Source of the DNA: Brumimicrobium glaciale
GTDB lineage: Bacteria; Bacteroidota; Bacteroidia; Flavobacteriales_D; Crocinitomicaceae
NCBI RefSeq assembly: GCF_004152935.1
Contig: NZ_SETE01000002.1
Location: forward strand, 1-64,000
DNA length: 64,000 bases
Reading direction: 5' to 3'
The number at the start of each line of letters is the position of its first letter. Within the stretch, counting starts at the first letter, position 1. Below, in pieces: positions 6,906-14,868 of this stretch. The position numbers and the translations under genes are program-made. Under the pieces are notes generated by a model, which worked only from the letters and a program-made list of their open reading frames with translations, was not told the DNA's origin and made no database searches.

Positions 6906-9863
6906 TCATAACCTTGGATCACCTGCGATACTCATTTTCTTAGATTGGATTACATTCATACTGCAAAATCCAAAACGTTCTGTGATTTTGCCAAAACAAC
7001 CATAAATCCCCATTCCGATAATAGGATATTGATGAACTACGTTGGTAAAATGAACTGCATCAAAGTAATTTCCATCTTGATCAATAAAAGTACTTAATCG
7101 CATTAATTTTCCTTGTGATGTTTTATTGAAACGGGTAGTCACTAACTTGCCATATAAAAGCACATTCTTATTTATATGCAGATTCATTTCACTGGCTTTT
7201 GCATGAGGTTTAAATTCCTCTGTGACCAAAGAGAAATAATCATGGATGGTAAAGTCTAACAACTCCATTTCATCGTAAACATCTTCTAACCAATGTGAAT
7301 TCAATTTCGGAATGGTGAAGTTTTGATGCTGCACACGGAATAATTGTACTTGTTCTTGAACTTGACGCTGTTTTGTAGCATTTAATCTAAAAGTCGCTTT
7401 CCAAAGGAGTTCTGTTTTCGGTTTTAAGATAAAACGAAAAGCATTAATGCGAATTAAAATGGTTATTTGCTCAATAGATATAGTAACACGGTCCATGAAG
7501 TCTTCCAAAGACTTAAATTTTCCAAACAGTTGTCTCTCAGTTAAAATCCGTTGAATGACCAATTGTTCTAGACTCTTTAAGTATCCAAAACCTAAGTAAA
7601 TAGTTTTACCGATGACTCTATTTACATGTTCACTTGTATTAATGCAAGGCAATTCAATTTTGGCACCACGCATTTTTGCTTCATGAATATAATGTTCAAC
7701 TGAATAAAATCCACCGCCATTATTTAATACAGCTACCATAAATTCAATTGGATAATAGCATTTTAAAAATAAACTTTGATAGCTTTCTACTGCATAAGAT
7801 GCCGAGTGTCCTTTAGCAAATGCATAGCCTGCAAAACTTTTAATCTGATTCCAAATTTCAAAAATCAGCTTGTCTTCATGTCCTTTTTTTCTGCTGTTAG
7901 AAATGAATTTATCCTCCACAGCTTTAAATTCAGAAGCCGAACGTGATTTACCACTCATTCCTCTTCGGAGTACATCTGCTTCACCTAAAGTTAAATCTGC
8001 GAATTGATTGGCTACTTTCATAACGTCTTCCTGATAGACCATTACACCATAAGTTTCAGGCATAATTCCCAATAAAATAGGATTGGCTTCTTTTCTTTTT
8101 TCAGGATATCTGTGCCTTTTTATGAATTCATCTTTCATTCCCGAACCAGAAACACCTGGTCTAACAATAGAACTCGCAGCGACTAAACCAATATAATTTT
8201 CTGTTTTTAGTTTTTGCATTAATCCGCGCATTGCTGGAGATTCTACGTAATACGCTCCAATTGCTCCACCCGTTTTTAAAAGATTATTTATTTTTTCATC
8301 TTTTTTAAAACGTTCAATATCTGTGATGTCAATTTCAGGTGCATTTGGATTGTTTTCCTTAATTATCTCTAAAGCTTCTTTAATTTTTGCCAAACCACGT
8401 TGACCTAAAATGTCAAATTTGAAAATACCCACATCATCAGCAATATTCATGTCAAATTGAACAGTAGGAAAATCTTTTGGAGGAAGACTAGTGGCTGAAT
8501 AATAATGAATTGACTTGTCTAAAATCAGAATTCCTGCAGAATGTACACTCACATAATTAGGAAAACCTTCAATTAACTTTCCGTATTTTAAAACAAGTTT
8601 AGAAACGTCATCTATTTGGCCTTCTGCAACGCCTTTGCTTAATTTATCGATTTCTTCTTTAGGCAAGCCAAACACTTTTCCCAATTCCCTTACTACAGCT
8701 CTATATTTGAAAGTAACGTAAGTTGCCATTAATGCTACATTATCAAAGCGATCAAAAATATATTGGGTAACGGTATTTCTATCTTTCCATGAAAAATCAA
8801 TATCAAAGTCGGGTGGGGAAGCTCTAAAAGGATTAATGAATCGCTCGAAATACAAATCTAGTTCTACGGGATCTACATCTGTAATTCCCATAATGTAAGC
8901 GACTATACTATTTGCACCGCTTCCTCGACCTACATGGAAAAAGTTATTGCTTTTCGCATATTGAATGATATCATAATTGATTAAAAAAAAGGAAACGAAT
9001 TTTAATTCGATTATCACTTTTAGTTCTTTTTGAAGTCGATCAAGTACTTTTTGAGTCGGATTTTTATAGCGTTCGTAGATTTTTTGATCGCATAAATCCA
9101 ATAGCATTGCGCAATCTTCTTCAAAACTATTCAGGTATAAGTTTTTGTTTTGATTTTCACGTTCATCGTTAAATCCAAAATTGACGTCACACTGTTTGAG
9201 TAGTGCTTCAGTATTTGAAATAATAGTTGGAAACTCTTTAAAGTACTCCTTTAATTCTGATTTAGCGTGCATTTTATCGGTTTGAAAGCATTCTTCTGAA
9301 GTGCACAGCTTACTCAATAAAGTATTGTTGTCAATTGCTCTCAGCAGTCTATGTGCATTAAAATCTTTTTTATCTCTAATCGTAACTTGTTGCTGAATGA
9401 CTAATTTGTCTTCAAATTTTCTCACATAAGAAAACCGAAGTTTATTTATTTCAGCAATAGAAATCCCAATAAATTCATCCTCCGAAAAAGTAGTGAGATT
9501 GAGTTCTAGAACTTTCTCGAAAGGATAAATGATAAAAACATCTTCTAATTTTTTGGGTTTTTCTGGAATAGTAGTTTTAGACTCTAAAAAAGAAGACAAG
9601 TAGCGATTTATGTTTTCAAAGCCAGTATTGCTTTTTGCAAGTGCCACAAATTGCTGATCGTTACCGTTCCTGAAATCGACACCAATAACAGGTTTTATAT
9701 TCACCTTTTTTGCCTCCTGTATGAAATTCATACAAGCAGACGTATTGTTGATATCTGTTAACGCAATTGAATCAATATCATTATCGATTGCAAGCTGCAA
9801 CAATTCAGTTTCGGAGAATGTTCCGTAACGCAAAGAATAATATGTATGACAATTGATATACAT
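6906..9863 (-). CDS. DNA polymerase III alpha subunit, DnaE2-like (error-prone type)
   Basis: This 985-residue C-family polymerase is shorter than replicative DnaE. The N-terminal PHP domain (about 1-200) is degenerate: the usual HxH start reads NCH and the usual TDH reads TDI, so metal-dependent proofreading is unlikely. The palm has PPDFDIDFSW (about 350) and KFDILG (about 481), which keep the catalytic aspartates. A clamp-binding-like QVQLF lies near 840 and an OB-fold fills the last 90 residues. It starts 4 bp after dinB ends and is divergent from a LexA-like repressor, so it forms the Bacteroidota SOS mutagenesis cassette, analogous to imuB-dnaE2. It should carry out translesion synthesis with DinB under repressor control. 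Remnants of another polymerase tail lie downstream. Confidence 0.88.
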   Translation of the reverse strand: MYINCHTYYSLRYGTFSETELLQLAIDNDIDSIALTDINNTSACMNFIQEAKKVNIKPVIGVDFRNGNDQQFVALAKSNTGFENINRYLSSFLESKTTIPEKPKKLEDVFIIYPFEKVLELNLTTFSEDEFIGISIAEINKLRFSYVRKFEDKLVIQQQVTIRDKKDFNAHRLLRAIDNNTLLSKLCTSEECFQTDKMHAKSELKEYFKEFPTIISNTEALLKQCDVNFGFNDERENQNKNLYLNSFEEDCAMLLDLCDQKIYERYKNPTQKVLDRLQKELKVIIELKFVSFFLINYDIIQYAKSNNFFHVGRGSGANSIVAYIMGITDVDPVELDLYFERFINPFRASPPDFDIDFSWKDRNTVTQYIFDRFDNVALMATYVTFKYRAVVRELGKVFGLPKEEIDKLSKGVAEGQIDDVSKLVLKYGKLIEGFPNYVSVHSAGILILDKSIHYYSATSLPPKDFPTVQFDMNIADDVGIFKFDILGQRGLAKIKEALEIIKENNPNAPEIDITDIERFKKDEKINNLLKTGGAIGAYYVESPAMRGLMQKLKTENYIGLVAASSIVRPGVSGSGMKDEFIKRHRYPEKRKEANPILLGIMPETYGVMVYQEDVMKVANQFADLTLGEADVLRRGMSGKSRSASEFKAVEDKFISNSRKKGHEDKLIFEIWNQIKSFAGYAFAKGHSASYAVESYQSLFLKCYYPIEFMVAVLNNGGGFYSVEHYIHEAKMRGAKIELPCINTSEHVNRVIGKTIYLGFGYLKSLEQLVIQRILTERQLFGKFKSLEDFMDRVTISIEQITILIRINAFRFILKPKTELLWKATFRLNATKQRQVQEQVQLFRVQHQNFTIPKLNSHWLEDVYDEMELLDFTIHDYFSLVTEEFKPHAKASEMNLHINKNVLLYGKLVTTRFNKTSQGKLMRLSTFIDQDGNYFDAVHFTNVVHQYPIIGMGIYGCFGKITERFGFCSMNVIQSKKMSIAGDPRL

Positions 9864-9867
9864 GCCA

Positions 9868-11082
9868 TTATTGTTTTCTATGTGCTAAAACTAAAGGTGG
9901 CTCTCCATTAAATGGATTATTAAATCTCCCTATAGATTTCGCACCCATGGAAGATGCTCTCATGATACTTAATTCACCATATTTATCGCGAACAGCATCC
10001 ATAGCATTGTAAAGTTTGAGCATTTGTTCCGTATCATCAAAGAGATTAATTTGATAATTTCCGCTTACAATATCAGAAACCTTAACACCTACTAATCGAA
10101 TGAGTAATCTTCTTTGATATAGGTTTTTAAACAGTTCTAGAACCTTAGGAATGATAATATGGTCTGCGCTTGTGTATGGAATTTTTATTTGCTTATTATA
10201 GGTGTTGAAATCCGAATATCTGATTTTTACACTAATTGTTCCTGCTAGTTTATTCCCTTTTCTCAATTGATAAGCTAAATTTTCAGCCATTGCAAAAATG
10301 GTTGTTTTTAGTTTTTCCATATCAATCGTATCTTTACTGTAAGTTCTTTCGGTGGATAAAGATTTACGTTCATGAAAAGCAATAATTGGTTGAATATCAA
10401 TTCCATTTGCTCGTTTCCAAATCGTTTTTCCATTCTTACCTAAAACACTAATCATCATTTCTAAAGGCATTTCTTGAATTACCTTTACTTTATCTACACC
10501 AAGATTTCTTAAAATATTATAGGTTTTTGTACCCACAGAAGGTATTTTCTTAATAGATAAAGGCGCTAAGAAGTCTTTTTCAAAACCAGCATTGATGAGT
10601 AATTGATTGTTTGGTTTTGCTTCACCAGTGGCTACTTTAGAAACAATTTTATTTTGAGACATCCCAAAAGAAATAGGCAATCCACTTTCTTTGATAATTT
10701 GCTGACGTAATTCAGAAGCATATTTATAGCTTCCAAAATAGGTATCCATTCCAGAAAGGTCGGCGTAAAATTCATCAATACTTGCTTTTTCAAAAATGGG
10801 TACTTTATCTTTGATGATATCTGTAACTATATTGGAGTATTTAGAATAGGTACTTGTATTTCCTCGAATGATAATTGCCTCTGGACATAATCTTCTAGCG
10901 ATTTTCATTGACATACCAGAATGCACACCGAATCTTCTTGTTTCATAACTGCAAGCTGCAACAACACCTCTGTCGCCCGTTCCGCCAACCAATAGTGGTT
11001 TTTTCTGTAAACGACTATCAATTAAGCGTTCGCAGGAAACAAAAAAAGTGTCTAAATCGAGATGTAAAATATTCTTATTCAT
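9868..11082 (-). CDS. dinB: DNA polymerase IV (Y-family)
   Basis: This 404-residue Y-family polymerase has its catalytic residues in place: HLDLDTFFVSCER near the N-terminus (D9, D11) and SIDEFYADL at about 103. This distinguishes it from the inactive ImuB proteins of proteobacterial cassettes. A little-finger domain follows (about 235-340), then the clamp-binding pentapeptide QINLF at about 345 and a basic C-terminal tail. It performs translesion synthesis on damaged DNA. It is the first gene of the dinB-dnaE pair and lies 52 bp from the divergent S24 repressor, with a probable operator between them. The start MNKNILHLDLD matches the family N-terminus. Confidence 0.9.
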   Translation of the reverse strand: MNKNILHLDLDTFFVSCERLIDSRLQKKPLLVGGTGDRGVVAACSYETRRFGVHSGMSMKIARRLCPEAIIIRGNTSTYSKYSNIVTDIIKDKVPIFEKASIDEFYADLSGMDTYFGSYKYASELRQQIIKESGLPISFGMSQNKIVSKVATGEAKPNNQLLINAGFEKDFLAPLSIKKIPSVGTKTYNILRNLGVDKVKVIQEMPLEMMISVLGKNGKTIWKRANGIDIQPIIAFHERKSLSTERTYSKDTIDMEKLKTTIFAMAENLAYQLRKGNKLAGTISVKIRYSDFNTYNKQIKIPYTSADHIIIPKVLELFKNLYQRRLLIRLVGVKVSDIVSGNYQINLFDDTEQMLKLYNAMDAVRDKYGELSIMRASSMGAKSIGRFNNPFNGEPPLVLAHRKQ

Positions 11083-11094
11083 AGTGTAAAACTA

Positions 11095-11131
11095 GCTACA
11101 AATACGTACATTCGTTGCTCAATATTGTAGC
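11095..11131. promoter_or_regulatory. probable operator of the SOS-type repressor
   Basis: GCTACAA (11095-11101) and TTGTAGC (11125-11131) form a perfect 7-bp inverted repeat separated by 23 bp. A TACGTA palindrome lies at 11103-11108, inside the 52-bp divergent intergenic region between dinB and the repressor gene. The position fits autoregulation plus control of dinB-dnaE. The pairing of arms is seen directly; binding is inferred. Confidence 0.55.
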
Positions 11132-11134
11132 ATT

Positions 11135-11908
11135 ATGAGTCATTTATCAAAAAACATAAAACATTTAAGACGGTTAAAGAAGCTAACACAAGAAGTTTTG
11201 GCTGAGGAATTGTCTGTAACAAGATCGAGAATAAGTTCTTATGAAGAAAACAGATCTTCACCAACCATTGAGTTTTTGATTGATTTTTCGACTTATTTTA
11301 AAATTCCAATCGATATTATCATTAAAAATGATTTAACAAAAGCGAAAGATGTTTCATTTATCGAAGTGGGAAATAAAAGAGTTTTGTTTCCAATTACTGT
11401 AGATAGTGATAATGAGAATCTGATTGAAATTGTGTCTTCGAAAACATCTGCAGGATATTTACTAGGATATGATGACCCTGAATATATTGAGCAATTGGAG
11501 AAGATAAAATTGCCGTTTTTACCCACAGGAAAACACAGGGCTTTTCCAATAAAGGGAGATTCCATGTTGCCTATGAAAGATGGTTCCTATGTAGTGGCAG
11601 AATTTGTGGAAGACATCAAAGCAGCGAAAAGTGGACTGTCTTATATTGTAGTCACAAAAGACGATGGAATGACGTATAAAAGATTGGAAAATTTGGTAGA
11701 AGAGAAGCAAACGTTTCTATTGAAGCCTGATAATTCAAGTTACCCACCTTATGAAGTGCCTGTTTCAGAAGTTTTGGAATTGTGGAAATTTACGTGTAGT
11801 ATCAACACACAAGAATATGAGGAGCATGAGTTGAAATTAAGTAGTGTAATTCAGATGTTTAAAGGGTTGGGAGTGGAGTTGGAGGGGTTGAAGAAGTGTT
11901 TGGTTTGA
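11135..11908 (+). CDS. LexA-like XRE/S24 autocleaving repressor
   Basis: The 257-residue protein has an N-terminal XRE helix-turn-helix (about 5-60, with QEVLAEELSVTRSRISSYE). A linker with the cleavage-type dipeptide in TSAGYLLGY (about 104-112) follows, then an S24 peptidase domain with nucleophile S143 in GDSMLP and base K182 in TYKRL. The architecture is that of a RecA-stimulated self-cleaving repressor such as LexA or CI. Divergent placement against dinB-dnaE is the usual Bacteroidota mutagenesis cassette arrangement. After DNA damage it should cleave itself and release the polymerase pair. The ATG is only 4 bp after the operator-like repeat and lacks a Shine-Dalgarno sequence. A 121-bp copy of its 3' end lies at 14585-14705. 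Confidence 0.88.
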   Translation: MSHLSKNIKHLRRLKKLTQEVLAEELSVTRSRISSYEENRSSPTIEFLIDFSTYFKIPIDIIIKNDLTKAKDVSFIEVGNKRVLFPITVDSDNENLIEIVSSKTSAGYLLGYDDPEYIEQLEKIKLPFLPTGKHRAFPIKGDSMLPMKDGSYVVAEFVEDIKAAKSGLSYIVVTKDDGMTYKRLENLVEEKQTFLLKPDNSSYPPYEVPVSEVLELWKFTCSINTQEYEEHELKLSSVIQMFKGLGVELEGLKKCLV

Positions 11909-11913
11909 TGGTT

Positions 11914-11998
11914 GCGCTTTAATGGAACGCGGATGACGCGGATGCAAGCAACGCGGATGATCTCGGTTTTTTTTGCTGGTGGTGTATTCGGATATTTG
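11914..11998 (+). repeat. dispersed GCGGATGA-type repeat, copy 1
   Basis: The motif GGAACGCGGATGACGCGGAT (11924-11943) is followed by GCAAGCAACGCGGATGA. Near-identical copies occur at 14710-14805 (same strand) and, reversed, at 18841-18905. It lies just after the repressor stop codon. Elements of this sequence type are scattered in intergenic DNA of many Bacteroidota; their function is unknown. Confidence 0.7.
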
Positions 11999-12176
11999 CG
12001 GATTTGGAAAAAGAAGTTATTGCGTTTAGTTTAGTATACAATGATGCTGAAAGAGGTATTTTAAATTGAGTAATTGTAGTGGGATTGTGAAAACATCTCT
12101 TCTTTTATCGAGTAATAATCATTTATTCAGGTAGTTAGAAATAATATCTCACAGTAATCTGGGTGTTTTTTTTAGT

Positions 12177-13217
12177 TTAACAGGGGAACTTTAATTTAAA
12201 TTCCCATTCAGCATTTTGAAGTTTTTTCCTTAAGTATTCTAGATTATTGATTAAATCCTCAAAAGACGGTTTAGTCTCTTCATATATCATATCCTCTTTC
12301 ATTTTTGAATAGTCATCAGCCCACGCCTTACGCACTTGTTCAATAGGTGTAGGATTCAATGTTTTAGGATTGTGCAAGTTATAGTCTACATGTCCGACTT
12401 TTGCGTATTTGTATCTATGTGCAACGATGGTTTCATATAGTTCTTGATCATTAAATGCGCTTGCTGTAATACCTTGTTTAGACATTTGATAAATATCATA
12501 TAAATGACGACTTAGTCGATTTACTCTTATTTTTTCTTCTGGACGATGAAATTCTTCATGAAGTAAAAATAGTTTTTCTAAAAAAGTTCGCTCTGGATTT
12601 ACTGTAGGAATTTTAAAGAGATCTTCAACGAAAGGTTTGTCGGTATAAACTTCGTCTACTAGCGCACCAAATGTTTTTTCAGTAAAAGGCTCTCTTAAAG
12701 ATCTGCAACTTATTTCTATTTGAACTCTAGGTAGTATGTAATCAGAGTTAGATTCTATTACATTGGGATAATATATTTCTAAAATCCTTGGATCCTGATC
12801 ACTGTCTTGTGCTTCAATAACTTGAAATTCTAACTCATTTAACCCTTTCTCTTTAAACGCTTCTTTAAGCTCCTCAAAGAAGGTGATAGTTGTATATTTT
12901 CCTGCTTCTTTTCTTAGTTTTTTTATTTGAGATTTAGAAATATCTCCATCATAACCTTCAAAAAACTGTTTATCAATAGCTAAATCAATATCCTCAGAAA
13001 ATCGATGTATTAACTTCCAAGCTTTACTCAATGAAGTCCCACCTTTAAATACCAAATGTTTGGCAATATCCATTTTAAATATGATATCTAAAGTTCGGCT
13101 CACCCACCAGTCTTTTTCTACAGCAAATGGCGTCATGCCCTTTTCATTAGCTATCGAATTAAATATGGCCTCTTTCTCGAGATTGCTTGTATTGTAAAAT
13201 TTTATTTCACTCATCAT
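12177..13217 (-). CDS. abiEii: AbiEii-type nucleotidyltransferase toxin
   Basis: This 346-residue protein has the nucleotidyltransferase signature FKGGTSLSKAW (58-67) followed by SEDIDLAI with catalytic-type D76 and D78. It belongs to the AbiEii family, the toxin of type IV abortive infection systems, whose characterised members block growth by nucleotide transfer to tRNA. Its ATG overlaps the end of the antitoxin gene by 11 bp, so the two are translationally coupled. The pair lies between two copies of the repressor 3' end, which suggests it arrived as an insertion. The start could be either of the first two methionines (MMSEIKF). Confidence 0.88.
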   Translation of the reverse strand: MMSEIKFYNTSNLEKEAIFNSIANEKGMTPFAVEKDWWVSRTLDIIFKMDIAKHLVFKGGTSLSKAWKLIHRFSEDIDLAIDKQFFEGYDGDISKSQIKKLRKEAGKYTTITFFEELKEAFKEKGLNELEFQVIEAQDSDQDPRILEIYYPNVIESNSDYILPRVQIEISCRSLREPFTEKTFGALVDEVYTDKPFVEDLFKIPTVNPERTFLEKLFLLHEEFHRPEEKIRVNRLSRHLYDIYQMSKQGITASAFNDQELYETIVAHRYKYAKVGHVDYNLHNPKTLNPTPIEQVRKAWADDYSKMKEDMIYEETKPSFEDLINNLEYLRKKLQNAEWEFKLKFPC

Positions 13218-13809
13218 TTATTGCTTTTTTCATTATTATCTGAATCCATACTGGAGCCAAAGCTATATCGTGAAGCAAATGTTTTTGATTCTCTTTTTTT
13301 AAGAGCGTTACAATTTTTTGTTCTTCTTGCTCGCTTACTTTTCCATTTCCTATTTCTTTAAGTGCTTGAATGGCTAATCGACTTACTTTTCCTTTTGCCA
13401 TTAGGTTTTTAGGAGTAGTTTTTTTTAATTTTATAGTACGTTTTCCAATCTTTATGACCCTAGGTGACCCATCAGTAAGCAACACAATGTTTAAAGGAAT
13501 TTGTGTACTTAATCCAAGAGCATTTAATGCGTAGCTTCCTGTAGGCACAGTTCTAATTTTATCACGTTTAGCAATAGCTTCGGCAACTTCTTCTGCGGTA
13601 GGAAGAATAGGTCCAATTAATTCGCTTATTTTTGGACGGACATAAATACCATGCGCTACTCTTACAATTACTTTTTTGTCCTCTAAACGCTCTAGTGATT
13701 TTTGGACAGCCTTAGATGTGCCGTATTGCAAAAAGTCACTAGGAAACATCAGTGTGCCTGTTGGTTTGCTTTTAATTGATTTTATTATTTTATTTTCAAC
13801 GCTTTGCAT
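13207..13809 (-). CDS. abiEi: AbiEi-type antitoxin / autorepressor (DUF6088-like)
   Basis: The 200-residue protein begins with a winged helix-turn-helix (about 1-55; LMFPSDFLQYGTSKAVQKSL and HGIYVRP) and continues with a C-terminal antitoxin domain containing PTGSYALNALGLSTQIP. This arrangement matches AbiEi antitoxins, which neutralise AbiEii and repress their own promoter by binding inverted repeats. A perfect 10-bp inverted repeat lies about 20 bp upstream of the start, as that model requires. It is the first gene of the pair. With 200 residues it is at the small end for the family. Confidence 0.82.
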   Translation of the reverse strand: MQSVENKIIKSIKSKPTGTLMFPSDFLQYGTSKAVQKSLERLEDKKVIVRVAHGIYVRPKISELIGPILPTAEEVAEAIAKRDKIRTVPTGSYALNALGLSTQIPLNIVLLTDGSPRVIKIGKRTIKLKKTTPKNLMAKGKVSRLAIQALKEIGNGKVSEQEEQKIVTLLKKENQKHLLHDIALAPVWIQIIMKKAINDE

Positions 13810-13828
13810 TCGTTTAATCTATTTGCTA

Positions 13829-13857
13829 TGTCGCAAATTTAGTAAATATTTGCGACA
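13829..13857. promoter_or_regulatory. inverted-repeat operator of the abiE operon
   Basis: TGTCGCAAAT (13829-13838) and ATTTGCGACA (13848-13857) form a perfect 10-bp inverted repeat with a 9-bp spacer, 20 bp upstream of abiEi. AbiEi proteins are known to bind inverted repeats in their own promoter, so this is the natural candidate site. Confidence 0.7.
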
Positions 13858-14564
13858 AAAAAACAAAATTATTAAATAACACATCTTTAAACCTCAAGTA
13901 TTTAACAAAAATATTCTACGATAAAAACTGAAATCGAACGACCCAAAGAAATGAAAGGGCTTTTACCAAGTTCTGAAGAAATCGCTAGGAGACTGGACAA
14001 TTCTCTGGATTGATACTTTCTAAAAGACTAACTAAGTAAGAAAGTTTGGCTCTTTTAATAAAAAAATGTAAGACCTCCAAAATGGTCACACAAAAACTCT
14101 ACAATGTTGCATGACTTATGCAATATTTAGATATTTGTTGATTATCTAAAATATCTAATAATGAGTAATTTAAATTTAAAGAAGGTTTCAGCAGAATTTA
14201 AAAAGGAAATAGAATATTTTTTTTCTACTGCTGAATCAATAGTAAGAGTAGAAGCTTTTCATAGTCAAATGAAAACTAAAATGTTTAATACCTCTCAATA
14301 TGAGTTTAATGCCCTTCTTCACCGCGGATGATTGTAGACAACTTAAAGTAGATTCAGATCAAGTTGGTGAATTTCTATATCTAGCGAATTATTTGGATAA
14401 CAAGGTAGACGATTTTGAAAAAAAAGAGAGGTTAAAATAAATATTGACAGTTGATAATTAAAACCTCAGAAGTACAATATTCCATTGGAATTTCAATTCA
14501 AGAAGAAGGTTGTTTTGACAAATCTTTAGAAGATTAATAGAATTCTTTCGGAATAGATGGAATT
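13858..14564. other. gene-poor accessory DNA with broken small frames
   Basis: The stretch between abiE and the duplicated repressor tail holds no intact gene that I recognise. On the plus strand 13929-14013 reads KTEIERPKEMKGLLPSSEE and continues in frame to a stop, with no start or family match. A small broken frame (14161-14440) is listed separately. Another readable piece ends near 14539 (ISIQEEGCFDKSLED). It looks like decayed coding DNA in an insertion. Confidence 0.45.
14161..14440 (+). pseudogene. small unknown gene broken by a frameshift
   Basis: An ATG at 14161 opens 56 codons (MSNLNLKKVSAEFKKEIEYF, ending ALLHRG) and stops at 14329-14331. A second frame takes over at about 14327 and continues for 37 codons (DDCRQLKVDSDQVGEFLYLA) to a TAA at 14438-14440. 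Joined by a one-base shift they would give a roughly 93-residue helical, charged protein. I do not recognise it. It could be two unrelated chance frames, or an HGT-borne small gene that has decayed. Confidence 0.35.
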
Positions 14565-14581
14565 TGTCAGTGTTACTGACA
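14565..14581. repeat. short palindrome at the edge of the duplicated repressor tail
   Basis: TGTCAGT and ACTGACA flank a GTT centre, giving a 17-bp palindrome that ends 4 bp before the start of homology to the repressor 3' end (14585). It marks the junction of the inserted segment; a role in recombination is speculation. Confidence 0.4.
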
Positions 14582-14584
14582 AGT

Positions 14585-14705
14585 ATTTACGTGTAGTATC
14601 AACACACAAGAATATGAAGAACATGAGTTGAAATTAAGTAGTATAATTCAGATGTTTAAAGGTTTGGGGGTAGAGTTGGAGGCTTTGAAGAAGTGTTTGG
14701 TTTGA
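14585..14705 (+). pseudogene. duplicated 3' end of the LexA-like repressor gene
   Basis: These 121 bp match 11788-11908 with eight mismatches by eye. In frame they read TCSINTQEYEEHELKLSS, then IIQMFKGLGVELEALKKCLV and a stop. Of seven changed codons five are silent and two conservative (V to I, G to A). The copy therefore descends from an allele that was under selection, and is not a neutral copy. Homology continues about 100 bp past the stop into the dispersed repeat. There is no start or upstream part. Confidence 0.85.
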
Positions 14706-14709
14706 TATG

Positions 14710-14805
14710 GAGGTTGCGCTGTAATGGAACGCGGATGACACGGATGCAAGCAACGCGGATGAACGCGGATTTTTTTGCTTTTGGTGGTTTCGGATACTCG
14801 CGGGT
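14710..14805 (+). repeat. dispersed GCGGATGA-type repeat, copy 2
   Basis: Contains GGAACGCGGATGACACGGAT (14726-14745) and GCAAGCAACGCGGATGAA, in the same position relative to the repressor tail as copy 1. It is part of the same segmental duplication. Confidence 0.7.
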
Positions 14806-14813
14806 TTTAAAGC

Positions 14814-14867
14814 GATTCCCCAAAATGTAGAGACTCACGGCCGTGTGTCTCTACATTTTGGGGAATC
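14814..14867. repeat. 54-bp hairpin repeat (GTAGAGAC family)
   Basis: Two perfect 21-bp arms (14814-14834 and 14847-14867, GATTCCCCAAAATGTAGAGAC and its complement) enclose a 12-base loop that is itself centred on ACGGCCGT. Hairpins with GTAGAGAC...GTCTCTAC arms and a CG-rich palindromic loop recur across Bacteroidota and cyanobacteria. It ends 1 bp before the regulator stop codon at 14869 and may double as its terminator. Confidence 0.75.
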
Positions 14868-14868
14868 A

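Noticed and set aside
12177-13809. abiE pair as a prophage fragment
   Set aside because: No phage structural, integrase or lysis genes are nearby; only the toxin-antitoxin genes and decayed DNA lie between the duplicated ends.
14656-14838. 60-codon minus-strand frame
   Set aside because: It is antisense to the duplicated repressor tail and the GCGGATGA repeat; composition is repeat-derived.
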